Of a stretch of 64,000 bases of DNA, positions 29,101-37,086 are shown in pieces (the stretch's first letter is position 1; each line of letters begins with the position of its first letter). The stretch is from assembly GCA_023459355.1 (NCBI GenBank), contig JAEWUM010000045.1, positions 18,465 through 82,464 on the forward strand, in the 5' to 3' direction. The translations under genes were made by a program, and so were the position numbers. A model generated the notes under the pieces. The model ran no database searches. It had not been told where the DNA came from and saw nothing but the letters and a program-made list of their open reading frames with translations. This DNA comes from Bacteroidota bacterium. Lineage in GTDB: Bacteria > Bacteroidota > Bacteroidia > Bacteroidales > Paludibacteraceae.

Positions 29101-30080
29101 CACTGACTTACAATATTATATTTGAAAAATTGCCTTACATGGATTTGTTTTTATGCATCGGTCAGTCAAATATGGCAGGGGCAGCACCTCTTGATGCATT
29201 AAAAGGAGACTATGACGATGTTGAAGATGCTTACTTGTTTAATTCAAATGGTTTATTTGAAAAGGCAAAAAATGGCATGAACCGATATGCAAATGTTCTT
29301 ACATCAACAAATCAGTATTATGGTCTTACTTACCAGTTTGCAAAAAGAATAGTATCTGGCACGAATAGTAAGATTGGTCTGATTGTGAATGCCCGTGGAG
29401 GTTCTTCCATCGAATTATGGGACAAGGACGGGACTGATCCCGGCGATACATTATATACTAAAACGATTGAACGTACATTAGATGCACGTAAATGGGGACG
29501 CTACCGGGCTGTGTTATGGCATCAGGGTGAAGCCAACAGGACAAGTGTCAGTTCCTATCCTTCACAGTTGGTAAAGTTGGTTAATAACTTAAGACAAGAT
29601 ATCGGAGAACCGGATTTGTTATTTGTTGCAGGACAAATCGGTCAGTGGAGATCAGATAATGCTGACTTTAATACGATGATTAGTGGGATATCATCATTTG
29701 TCGATAATTCAGCATGTGCCTTGTCTGATGGTTTAATTAACATTACAAATTTAGCGGACGACAACTCGCACTTTAATCGTGATGGCTTAATTGTGTTAGG
29801 TAACAGATACGCAGATGTCGTATTGGAGAAATGCTATAATACAAGCGGAATCGACAATAAATCAGTAAAATTGGGTTCTGCCATTAGCTATAATGACAAA
29901 TTATATATTACATGTCCTGAGGAAGGTACATTATGTGTTGTTTCCGATGTGTCAGGCAAAATTATATTTAAACAAAAAATTAAAGACAGTTTATTGGTTA
30001 CTATGGATAACAAAGGGATTTATATAGTTTCCTTTATGCATGAATATGATTTTCAAAATATAAAGGTTGTAATACATTAA
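26163..30080 (+). CDS. Giant T9SS-secreted protein with two SGNH/sialate-O-acetylesterase domains and four accessory repeats
   Basis: 1305 residues. Order: signal peptide; three copies of an unrecognised ~135-residue module (from about 22, 162 and 302; cores LFTNRTYEIYGIP, GWQEVENSQFSY, MSIYRKQVNAGERI, FQGVTPIAK); an Ig/cadherin-like sandwich (about 434-530); a SASA-type esterase (about 532-760); a fourth module (about 765-895); a second sandwich; a second esterase (about 992-1220); and a T9SS end. Both esterases keep GQSNMAG (Ser), WHQGEAN and a His near NHFDRDG or SHFNRDG, so both look active. They probably remove acetyl groups from the target sugar acid at the cell surface. Confidence 0.85.
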   Translation: MKLRIFNLLALLFCIIPTVVSIDQMTVMIDATSTDMIEVRNFEQGKQLFTNRTNAAINTIPVGFEGYKMLSSGGGTEITGTIKAAADGQIYIAARYTESFEGWTKLTGYDFTYASTNSLMSIFYKDVQKNEIVTIPVNTDFRGVTPIAKNIIWLNQEELIPDSMQVTFQTKDNFQKSVLTNGALYFLNRNYTIYGVPEEFLNYEFLLANAGVANDGTANSGTYIPSADGEIYLIGRSGVAVTGWTAIPGTEFYYDAGSSIGALSMFKKSVFAGDKVEIPFVDNFQELRPLAKTIVLEKIIPADSMSVTFEIAEDDNGSFLKSTFDENAILFTNRTYEIYGIPTSFKGYDFLASEGAKVDRGVIIPSSSGFVYVIAKSGGLNGWQEVENSQFSYNVTQPTQMSIYRKQVNAGERIELPLVDNFQGVTPIAKEINLTLLPKVKDARLESIKVDGENIPGFMSETQEYEIMLPYNYNQIPLIESIAKIPGATVTIQSVEDPRGTEEERTAYISVKSTDASYTKKYTVQFKVLPPLDLFLCIGQSNMAGYAPLDEIKGDLLPVDNAYLFNNVNKFEQAVNPLNRYSTVVASSSKALLGPSYSFAKSITMRSDKPVGIIVNARGGSSIENWTKGGTGSEKDTLYQPTIERALEAKKWGTFKGIIWHQGEANKSEASLYPGKLKQFVADLRADLNDPDLLFVAGQIGTFGLNVTDFNQMIDTISSFIENADCASSEGLTNIEGDNNHFDRDGALELGERYARIVSDRLYLPDQVVVKIETDAGIFTKKILSSQVELFMNRPAYIITNETFSGFDNFEFLSSNAGETEKGVMIPETDGRLYIIADKGLSIAGWTQMFGADIYYTGAELSVYYKQVSAGDRIPIPEISNFKGITPVAKNINLIEILPARDARIDSVFLDGKYLNGFDKNILTYNYYLPYSAINGPEITVKTHAEGAVYTVTNAINIESSHTAERISSIQVVSADQTVTLTYNIIFEKLPYMDLFLCIGQSNMAGAAPLDALKGDYDDVEDAYLFNSNGLFEKAKNGMNRYANVLTSTNQYYGLTYQFAKRIVSGTNSKIGLIVNARGGSSIELWDKDGTDPGDTLYTKTIERTLDARKWGRYRAVLWHQGEANRTSVSSYPSQLVKLVNNLRQDIGEPDLLFVAGQIGQWRSDNADFNTMISGISSFVDNSACALSDGLINITNLADDNSHFNRDGLIVLGNRYADVVLEKCYNTSGIDNKSVKLGSAISYNDKLYITCPEEGTLCVVSDVSGKIIFKQKIKDSLLVTMDNKGIYIVSFMHEYDFQNIKVVIH

Positions 30081-30102
30081 TAAACAGAATGAAATTATTG
30101 AA

Positions 30103-32109
30103 ATGAAAAGATGTTTTTTTATCCTGTTTTTATTGGAAATCAGTCTGTCATTATTTGCCGGATTACCGGAACAAACGGTTATTAAATTTGAAGGTAGCGA
30201 GTTTGAGAAAAAAGCATTTGTTAATAAAGCCGTGTTTTTTACAAACAAAAATTATATAATTGATGGAATACCATCCGGATTCAAAAATTTCGAATTTCTT
30301 GCACATAATAGCAACTCAAAAATAAAAGGAACAATAATCTCTGATAGAGATGGCTTTGTATATATTATAGCTCCACCCGGCTTGCATTTGGAAGGTTGGC
30401 AACAAATAGTAAATTCTGAATTTTCTTATGATGACTATAAAAACTCAATTTTAGTTATTTATCAGAAAAAAGTTAAAGCCGGGCAAAGGGTACCTTTACC
30501 TGAAATAAACCGGTTTGCAGGTGTTACTCCTATTGCATATTCAATTCAATATCAGCAAAAAGGGATAGTAAGAGTTGAAGGTGAATTGATTGATATACGT
30601 AAAGCAAGTATTGGGAATCAGGTATTTCCTCAAAACAGCACTTTCAGGTTTAATAAGACATTACCCAAAATACTTGAGAATAAAGAGTATACAGTTAGTC
30701 TGATTGAAAATAAAGGAGTGGTAAAGATAATGAATGATAGCGAGTCTGATGTTTTTATTGCATATAGCTCTGATATATTAAAAAGTAAAGACTGGAAGTA
30801 TACAGGTGATTCATTCACGATAAGTTCTGCCCGTAAATACTATGTATATAAACTGAATGACAAACAGACAGATAATTGGATTGATGTTCCGGAATTTTCG
30901 GGAGGTAAAGGATTGGTATCACCAACGCTTGTTTTTTCTGAAAAAATGCTGTGGAGTAACCCTTTAAAGGTTCCCGGAGTAGTGATTACACGTTCTCAGG
31001 ATATAAAGAATTTATTTATTACAAATCCAAGCATTGTGAAATTACCTGACGGAAGGTATCTGGCGTCATGTTCCGGAGCATTACGAACAAAGTCCGTGAA
31101 AGGGGGAGTTTCATTCTTTATTTCAGAAGACAGAGGAGAAACCTGGACAGTTCAATCGGCAAATAGTATTGTGATGACTTTTTGTAATTTGTTTATCCAT
31201 AAGGGGGAATTGTATCTGATGGGAACAAATCGTGGTTACAAAGATGTGGTGATATCAAAATCAATAGATTGGGGGAATACATGGTCAAATCCGGTTGATT
31301 CACTAAACGGATTACTGGTAAAAGGCGGATTCTATCATTCGGCTCCGGTTCCGGTAGTTGTTCATAACGGAAGGATCTGGAGGTCGATGGAAAATTCGGA
31401 TAACAACAGTGGTGCAAATAAGCGTGCACTTGTTATGTCTGCTCCGGCAAATGCTGATCTCTTAAATGCGTCAAACTGGACACTTACAAATGAACTAAGC
31501 TTTGAAGTCCCGGATGAAATAAAAAGAAATCGCGATTTTAAACAATGGTTAGAAGGTAACGTGCTGGTTGACAGGGAAGGTAAAGTTGTTAATATTTTAC
31601 GGGTTGATGAGTTAAAAGAAGGAGGTTTTGCTGCCATTACACATGTTAATAATGTTGGTAAACTTACTTATCAGGCAGAACATGATTTAATCCAATTTCC
31701 CGGTGGTGGAGTGAAATTTACAATCCGTTTCGATTCTTTAAGTAATAAATATTGGACAATTTCGAATGCTGCATTTGATGAAGACATGATAAAGACTCAT
31801 AAAGGTAAATATAAAAACGGAGTCCATGCAAGTTTGTTACGTAACAGGGTTGTGCTGATGTATTCTCATGATTTGAAAAACTGGATTGTAAAAGATACGT
31901 TGATAAGTGCTGATAATCCGTTCTTCCATGGTTTCCAATATACTGATTGGCAATTTGATCGAAGTGATATTATTGCGGTGACAAGAACTGCTTTTGAGGA
32001 AGAAAGAGGATTACCTGTACGCCAACATGATGCAAATTTTCTCACATTTCATAGATTTAAGGATTTCAGAGAGTCGAAAGTCATAACGATTATTCCGAAA
32101 AGAAACTGA
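30103..32109 (+). CDS. Secreted sialidase-like propeller with N-terminal accessory module
   Basis: 668 residues: signal peptide (1-19, ending LSLFAG), one copy of the accessory module (about 22-150, FFTNKNYIIDGIP, GWQQIVNSEFSY, RFAGVTPIAY), a diverged second copy (about 155-275, beginning VEGELIDIRKAS) and a BNR propeller (about 285-660). Asp-boxes are SEDRGETWTVQ and SIDWGNTWSN; other signatures are FYHSAPVPVVVHNGRIWRS, WLEGNVLVDREGKVVNILRV and FHGFQYTDWQFDRSDIIAVT. It is very similar to the next gene and to the propeller of the gene at 18412. The first strand reads TNPSIVKLPDG, lacking the GH33 RIP motif. It has no T9SS domain, unlike its sister. Confidence 0.82.
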   Translation: MKRCFFILFLLEISLSLFAGLPEQTVIKFEGSEFEKKAFVNKAVFFTNKNYIIDGIPSGFKNFEFLAHNSNSKIKGTIISDRDGFVYIIAPPGLHLEGWQQIVNSEFSYDDYKNSILVIYQKKVKAGQRVPLPEINRFAGVTPIAYSIQYQQKGIVRVEGELIDIRKASIGNQVFPQNSTFRFNKTLPKILENKEYTVSLIENKGVVKIMNDSESDVFIAYSSDILKSKDWKYTGDSFTISSARKYYVYKLNDKQTDNWIDVPEFSGGKGLVSPTLVFSEKMLWSNPLKVPGVVITRSQDIKNLFITNPSIVKLPDGRYLASCSGALRTKSVKGGVSFFISEDRGETWTVQSANSIVMTFCNLFIHKGELYLMGTNRGYKDVVISKSIDWGNTWSNPVDSLNGLLVKGGFYHSAPVPVVVHNGRIWRSMENSDNNSGANKRALVMSAPANADLLNASNWTLTNELSFEVPDEIKRNRDFKQWLEGNVLVDREGKVVNILRVDELKEGGFAAITHVNNVGKLTYQAEHDLIQFPGGGVKFTIRFDSLSNKYWTISNAAFDEDMIKTHKGKYKNGVHASLLRNRVVLMYSHDLKNWIVKDTLISADNPFFHGFQYTDWQFDRSDIIAVTRTAFEEERGLPVRQHDANFLTFHRFKDFRESKVITIIPKRN

Positions 32110-32111
32110 AA

Positions 32112-34340
32112 ATGAGATATCTATTTCAAAAATATTTATACATTCTTTTCTCGTTTGGTTTTTGTCATTTTGCCAATGCTGAGCCGGATCAGATGTCGGT
32201 ATTTATAGAAGCTGATTCGGGGGCTTTCCAACGAAAGACATATACGAATGGGGCTTTATTATACACAAACAGAATTTATACATTGGTAAACGTTTTTTCA
32301 GATTTTGATGGTTTTGATATGCTTTCAAGCAATGGAGGAGAAATTAATCCCGGGATAATTATACCTTCATCTGACGGTTATGTATATGTATTAGCCAGAA
32401 GTGGAGGATTGAAAGGTTGGGAAGAACTTGAAAAATCACAATCATTAATTTTAAATGTTCAGTTGAGTATATATCAAAAACAGGTATATGCAGGTGATAG
32501 GGTCGCAATTCCTGATGTTTCGAATTTTCAGGGAGCTACGCCTGTTGCAAAAAGAATTATTTATGGTTTACCAACAGTTACGGTTAAGGGAGAATTGATT
32601 GATATCAAAGACTCTGTTTTGTTAGGGGACAATGTTTTTGCTCAAAATACTACATATAGTTTTAATGATATTCCCCTGTATCTGAAAAATAAACAATGTG
32701 CTTTCAGTACTTCGGAAAGGATTGGTGTTACCCGATTTTCTTGTTACGATACTTGTACTGTTTACGTGGCCATAAACTACAAACCGGAAATGCTGAATGA
32801 ATGGAAAAGTACAGGTCATACTCTCAAATTAAACAAGTCACCATTTTCTACTATAACATATTATCTGTATAAATATAATTATAGAATTCCAAATGTTGAA
32901 GTATCCGTATTAAGATCGGTGTCTGATGATCCAACTTCTTCTCTTTTTTTTGCCGATAGAATTAGACGTGGCGACTTGCCGAGCCTACCAGGAACAGTAA
33001 TAACACGTTCTTTAGCCCCCCAATTTTTTTTTATTACTAATCCTAGCATAACAATTTTGCCTGATGGTGATTATCTGGCTGCTTGTACCGGAGCATATCG
33101 AGTTCAGGGCACTTCAGCAGGTGTTTCTTTTTTTCTTTCGTCTGACAAGGGGCTGACATGGAAAGCCCAATCGATTAATAACGGAGTAATGTCTTATCAA
33201 AATCTTTTTGTTCATAAGGGGATATTATATTTGATTGGGACAAGTGGTGTCCAAAAAGATATCATCATTCGTAAATCAATGGATAAAGGAGTTACCTGGA
33301 CCTATCCTGTCAATGAAACTGACGGGATTTTACTTCAGGGACAATATCATTCGGCTCCGGTACCAATGGTCGTAAATAATGGCCGTTTATGGAGAGCATT
33401 TGAAACAAATTTTGATGGGGAAAATAAAAAAGCATTTGTAATGTCAGCTCCTGTTGATGCCAACTTGATGAATGCTTCAAACTGGACATTTTCAAATCGG
33501 CTTTCTTACCAAACAAATTGGATTTCAGGTGGTGGCAAGTCATTTAAACAATGGATTGAAGGAAATGTGGTTGTTAACCGGGATGGTGAAGTTGTCAATA
33601 TATTGCGCGTAGATGAGGAAGTTTATGGTGGGGTAGCTGCTCTTGTTAAAGTGAATAGTCCTTCCAGTATAACATTTGATTATAAAAAGGATATTATTAA
33701 TTTCCCCGGTGGCGGTAAAAAATTTACAATTCGTTACGATTATGTTTCTGATTATTATTGGACAATCAGCAATGCTGAATTTAATGAAGACAGGGGAAAA
33801 ACTCAAAATGGTATTTATAAAGATGGTATCCACTGTGGCTTATTAAGAAATCGCCTGGTGTTAATGTATTCATATGATTTACGTAACTGGACTATTAAAG
33901 ATACAATTATAAGTAGTGATAATCCTTTTTTTCATGGGTTTCAGTATATCGACTGGCAATTCGAGAATGAAGATATTATTGCTGTTTCAAGAACTGCATT
34001 TGAAGATTCGGAAGGCCTGCCCGTTCGGCAACATGATGCTAATTATTTTACATTTCACAGAATTAAAAATTTTAGAAACGGATTAAATCATACAAATCTT
34101 GATGTGAAGGAGTTGGAATTTAATTGCTGCATTGTAAATCAAAAACAATATATCGAAATTTCTTGTGATGATATGATAAATTTTGATATCTCAATTATTG
34201 ATATTACGGGAAGAATTATGTATTCTCAATTTAACACAAACAATAAATATATTGATAAATCTGGCTGGGAGCAAGGAACATATATTGTAAAAGTCAGATA
34301 TAATAATGTCACTGTAACAAGGAAAATAATTATCATTTAG
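32112..34340 (+). CDS. T9SS-secreted sialidase-like propeller with N-terminal accessory module
   Basis: 742 residues with the same layout as the upstream gene, two bases away: signal peptide (1-23, ending ANAEP), accessory module (about 24-155, LLYTNRIYTLVNV, LSIYQKQVYAGDRVAIPD), diverged module (about 157-275, KGELIDIKDSVL), BNR propeller (about 290-655, SSDKGLTWKAQ, SMDKGVTWTYP, YHSAPVPMVVNNGRLWRAFE, WIEGNVVVNRDGEVVNILRV). It adds a T9SS sorting domain (about 665-742, SIIDITGRIMYSQF). Tandem duplication of the 30103 gene is the simplest origin. The two copies probably act on the same linkage in different compartments. Confidence 0.83.
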   Translation: MRYLFQKYLYILFSFGFCHFANAEPDQMSVFIEADSGAFQRKTYTNGALLYTNRIYTLVNVFSDFDGFDMLSSNGGEINPGIIIPSSDGYVYVLARSGGLKGWEELEKSQSLILNVQLSIYQKQVYAGDRVAIPDVSNFQGATPVAKRIIYGLPTVTVKGELIDIKDSVLLGDNVFAQNTTYSFNDIPLYLKNKQCAFSTSERIGVTRFSCYDTCTVYVAINYKPEMLNEWKSTGHTLKLNKSPFSTITYYLYKYNYRIPNVEVSVLRSVSDDPTSSLFFADRIRRGDLPSLPGTVITRSLAPQFFFITNPSITILPDGDYLAACTGAYRVQGTSAGVSFFLSSDKGLTWKAQSINNGVMSYQNLFVHKGILYLIGTSGVQKDIIIRKSMDKGVTWTYPVNETDGILLQGQYHSAPVPMVVNNGRLWRAFETNFDGENKKAFVMSAPVDANLMNASNWTFSNRLSYQTNWISGGGKSFKQWIEGNVVVNRDGEVVNILRVDEEVYGGVAALVKVNSPSSITFDYKKDIINFPGGGKKFTIRYDYVSDYYWTISNAEFNEDRGKTQNGIYKDGIHCGLLRNRLVLMYSYDLRNWTIKDTIISSDNPFFHGFQYIDWQFENEDIIAVSRTAFEDSEGLPVRQHDANYFTFHRIKNFRNGLNHTNLDVKELEFNCCIVNQKQYIEISCDDMINFDISIIDITGRIMYSQFNTNNKYIDKSGWEQGTYIVKVRYNNVTVTRKIIII

Positions 34341-34345
34341 AATTT

Positions 34346-35764
34346 ATGAAAAAAATATTGTTGATTTTGCTTGGTTTCTTTTTTGTGAATGCTGTTATTT
34401 CACAGGTAACACTAAATTTACCATCGATTTTAAGTAATCACATGTTGTTGCAACAGCAAACTGAAGTGAAGTTTTGGGGATGGGCAACACCTCGTAGTAC
34501 TGTAAGAATTGTTGCTGGATGGAGTAAGGACACCATTATTGTTAAAGCGAATGAAAAAGCAAAATGGGAAACAAACCTGAAAACACCTGTGAGTGGAGGT
34601 CCATACCTGATTAAAGTCTGGGTGAAGGGTAAAAGCCTCACCATAAAAGATGTAATGATAGGTGAGCTATGGCTTTGTTCCGGCCAGTCGAATATGGAAT
34701 GGAATGTTGAAAAAGGTATTTTGGATGCAAAAGAAGCTTTACCCGAATGTTATAATAATCAGATCCGCTTTTTCTTTGTGGAGAAGGCAACAGCTGATTA
34801 TCCACAGGATGATTGTAAAGGGTACTGGAAAGTATGTGATCCCGAAAGTTTGCGCTGGTTTAGTGCAGTAGGCTATTTCTTCGGACGAAAGTTACATGAA
34901 CAATTGAATGTGCCGGTAGGATTGATAAACTCCAACTGGGGTGGAACAGCTGCTGAAACTTGGACTCCTGAGTATTTGATACGTAAATCACCTGAGTTGT
35001 ATGAAGCTGCAGAACATCTGAAACCAAGTACCGGGTGGGATAACACGATAGGTGCTACCTATAACGCGATGATACATCCTTTACTTAAAATGAAAATAGC
35101 AGGTGTGATTTGGTATCAGGGAGAGGCAAACTGTCCGAATGCGTATACTTACTCAACATTACTGAAGACAATGATTCAGTGTTGGAGAGATGGTTTCAAG
35201 GCAGTTTTGCCATTCTATTATGTGCAGATTGCACCTTACCTTCGATATCCGATTCCATTCAGCGCAGCAATACTAAGAGAACAGCAGGAAAAGGTGCTTG
35301 CACTTGAAAAAACTGGAATGGTGGTAGTCTCTGATTTAGTAGATAATCTGAATGATATTCATCCAAAGTATAAGAAGGAAGTAGGGAATAGGCTTGCTAA
35401 TTATGCTCTGGCTGAAACATACGAAAAAAAAACATCCAAATACAAATTTGCCACTTTTAGAGAGCAAAAAATTGAGCAGGATATAATCAGAATTTATTTT
35501 AATGAGTTACTAGATGGACTTACATTTAGAGGAAAATCAATTGTAGGGTTGGAGATTGCTGGTGAAGATATGGTATTTGTAGAAGCCAAAGGCAAAATAG
35601 ATGGAAAAACGAATACACTACTTGTTGGATCTCCAAAAGTAAAATCTCCGAAATATGTTCGTTATGCTTTTGGTAATGGCATTATTGGAAACTTATTTGA
35701 TAAAGCTGGTTTACCAGTAGTACCTTTCAGAACAGATAATATTGAAATTAATATTAAAATATAA
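34346..35764 (+). CDS. Sialate O-acetylesterase-type SGNH hydrolase
   Basis: 472 residues: signal peptide (1-19, ending AVISQ), then a beta-sandwich lead-in (LPSILSNHMLLQQQTEVKFW) and an SGNH catalytic domain. The nucleophile Ser is in LWLCSGQSNMEWNV (about residue 115), followed by PVGLINSNWGGTAAETWTP, IAGVIWYQGEANCPN and DLVDNLNDIHPKYKKEVGNR (Asp and His). This is the classical SIAE-like family common in Bacteroidota PULs; members remove acetyl groups from sialic acids or plant glycans. It is periplasmic, 5 bases after the propeller gene and 6 bases before the MFS gene. Confidence 0.9.
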   Translation: MKKILLILLGFFFVNAVISQVTLNLPSILSNHMLLQQQTEVKFWGWATPRSTVRIVAGWSKDTIIVKANEKAKWETNLKTPVSGGPYLIKVWVKGKSLTIKDVMIGELWLCSGQSNMEWNVEKGILDAKEALPECYNNQIRFFFVEKATADYPQDDCKGYWKVCDPESLRWFSAVGYFFGRKLHEQLNVPVGLINSNWGGTAAETWTPEYLIRKSPELYEAAEHLKPSTGWDNTIGATYNAMIHPLLKMKIAGVIWYQGEANCPNAYTYSTLLKTMIQCWRDGFKAVLPFYYVQIAPYLRYPIPFSAAILREQQEKVLALEKTGMVVVSDLVDNLNDIHPKYKKEVGNRLANYALAETYEKKTSKYKFATFREQKIEQDIIRIYFNELLDGLTFRGKSIVGLEIAGEDMVFVEAKGKIDGKTNTLLVGSPKVKSPKYVRYAFGNGIIGNLFDKAGLPVVPFRTDNIEINIKI

Positions 35765-35770
35765 ATTCTC

Positions 35771-37009
35771 ATGAAAAACAAAAAACTTTATCCCTGGTTA
35801 GTGGTTTGCATGCTCTGGTTTGTAGCATTACTGAATTACCTCGACCGACAGATGCTTTCAACCATGAAACCATCGATGATGATTGACATTGCTGAACTGG
35901 TTTCTGCAACAAATTTTGGCCGTTTAATGGCGGTATTTCTTTGGATTTATGCACTGATGAGCCCGATATCGGGAATTATTGCCGACCGGTTGAATCGTAA
36001 GTGGTTGATTGTGGGTAGCTTGTTTGTGTGGTCAGCAGTGACCTTGATGATGGGGTATGCCACCACCTTTAATCAATTGTATGCGCTTCGTGCGATTATG
36101 GGGATTAGTGAAGCCTTTTATATTCCTGCCGGGTTGGCACTCATTGCAGATTACCATGATGGAAAGACCCGCTCTCTCGCTATCGGCATACATACTACGG
36201 GGATATATCTGGGCCAGGCTCTGGGAGGATTTGGTGCCACCATTGCCAGTAATTTCTCCTGGCAACTTACTTTTCATTCATTCGGACTTTTGGGAATGAT
36301 TTATAGTCTGGTACTTATTTTCTTTCTGAAAGAAAAGAAAGGGTATGTGCAGGAAGTAAAACAGGGGAATACTATACTTAAAGAGTTTAAATCTTCTTTC
36401 AAGGGATTAGGAATACTGCTGGGCAATATCTCTTTTTGGGTGATTTTGTTTTACTTCTCGGCTCCAAGTTTGCCGGGATGGGCAACCAAAAACTGGCTTC
36501 CTACACTTTTTGCCGATACGCTTCATTTAGATATGGCTGAAGCCGGACCCATGTCGACTATCACCATTGCTATGTCGTCGTTTGTCGGGGTGCTGATTGG
36601 CGGGGTGCTGTCAGACAGATGGGTGCAGAAAACTCTCAAAGGACGTATCTATACGGGTGTCATTGGATTGGCACTGACCATTCCGGCACTTGTTATGCTG
36701 GGCTACGGTCAAACTTTTGTGATGATCTTGGGTGGCGCTGTGTTCTTTGGAATCGGTTTCGGGATGTTTGATGTGAACAATATGCCTATTCTTTGCCAGT
36801 TTGTGTCGCCGCGTTATAGAGCTACCGGTTACGGATTGATGAATCTGGTTGGAATTGCCTCCGGAGCCTTCATTACTAATCTACTGGGAAAATCGATTGA
36901 TTCAGGGAATTTGGGTCGCGACTTTGCGGTGCTGGGAATAGTTGTACTGGTAGCGATTGTGCTTCAACTCACCATGCTGCGTCCGAAATATATTAATATG
37001 ACTGAATAG
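35771..37009 (+). CDS. MFS transporter (ACS-type, organic or sugar-acid symporter)
   Basis: 412 residues with twelve predicted membrane helices. It opens with LVVCMLWFVALLNYLDRQML, carries the MFS motif ISGIIADRLNRKWLIVGSLF between helices 2 and 3, and has a second half starting near ISFWVILFYFSAP with SFVGVLIGGVLSDRW. The family includes hexuronate, galactonate and sialic acid permeases of the inner membrane. In this operon it probably brings the free sugar acid into the cytoplasm for the aldolase. The substrate is not readable from sequence. Base composition becomes visibly more G/C-rich from about here on. Confidence 0.87.
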   Translation: MKNKKLYPWLVVCMLWFVALLNYLDRQMLSTMKPSMMIDIAELVSATNFGRLMAVFLWIYALMSPISGIIADRLNRKWLIVGSLFVWSAVTLMMGYATTFNQLYALRAIMGISEAFYIPAGLALIADYHDGKTRSLAIGIHTTGIYLGQALGGFGATIASNFSWQLTFHSFGLLGMIYSLVLIFFLKEKKGYVQEVKQGNTILKEFKSSFKGLGILLGNISFWVILFYFSAPSLPGWATKNWLPTLFADTLHLDMAEAGPMSTITIAMSSFVGVLIGGVLSDRWVQKTLKGRIYTGVIGLALTIPALVMLGYGQTFVMILGGAVFFGIGFGMFDVNNMPILCQFVSPRYRATGYGLMNLVGIASGAFITNLLGKSIDSGNLGRDFAVLGIVVLVAIVLQLTMLRPKYINMTE

Positions 37010-37086
37010 TATTGTGAGAATAATCTCCTATGTTTTGTATTTACAATATTGAATCACATTAACATAAAATCAGAATACAATATATC

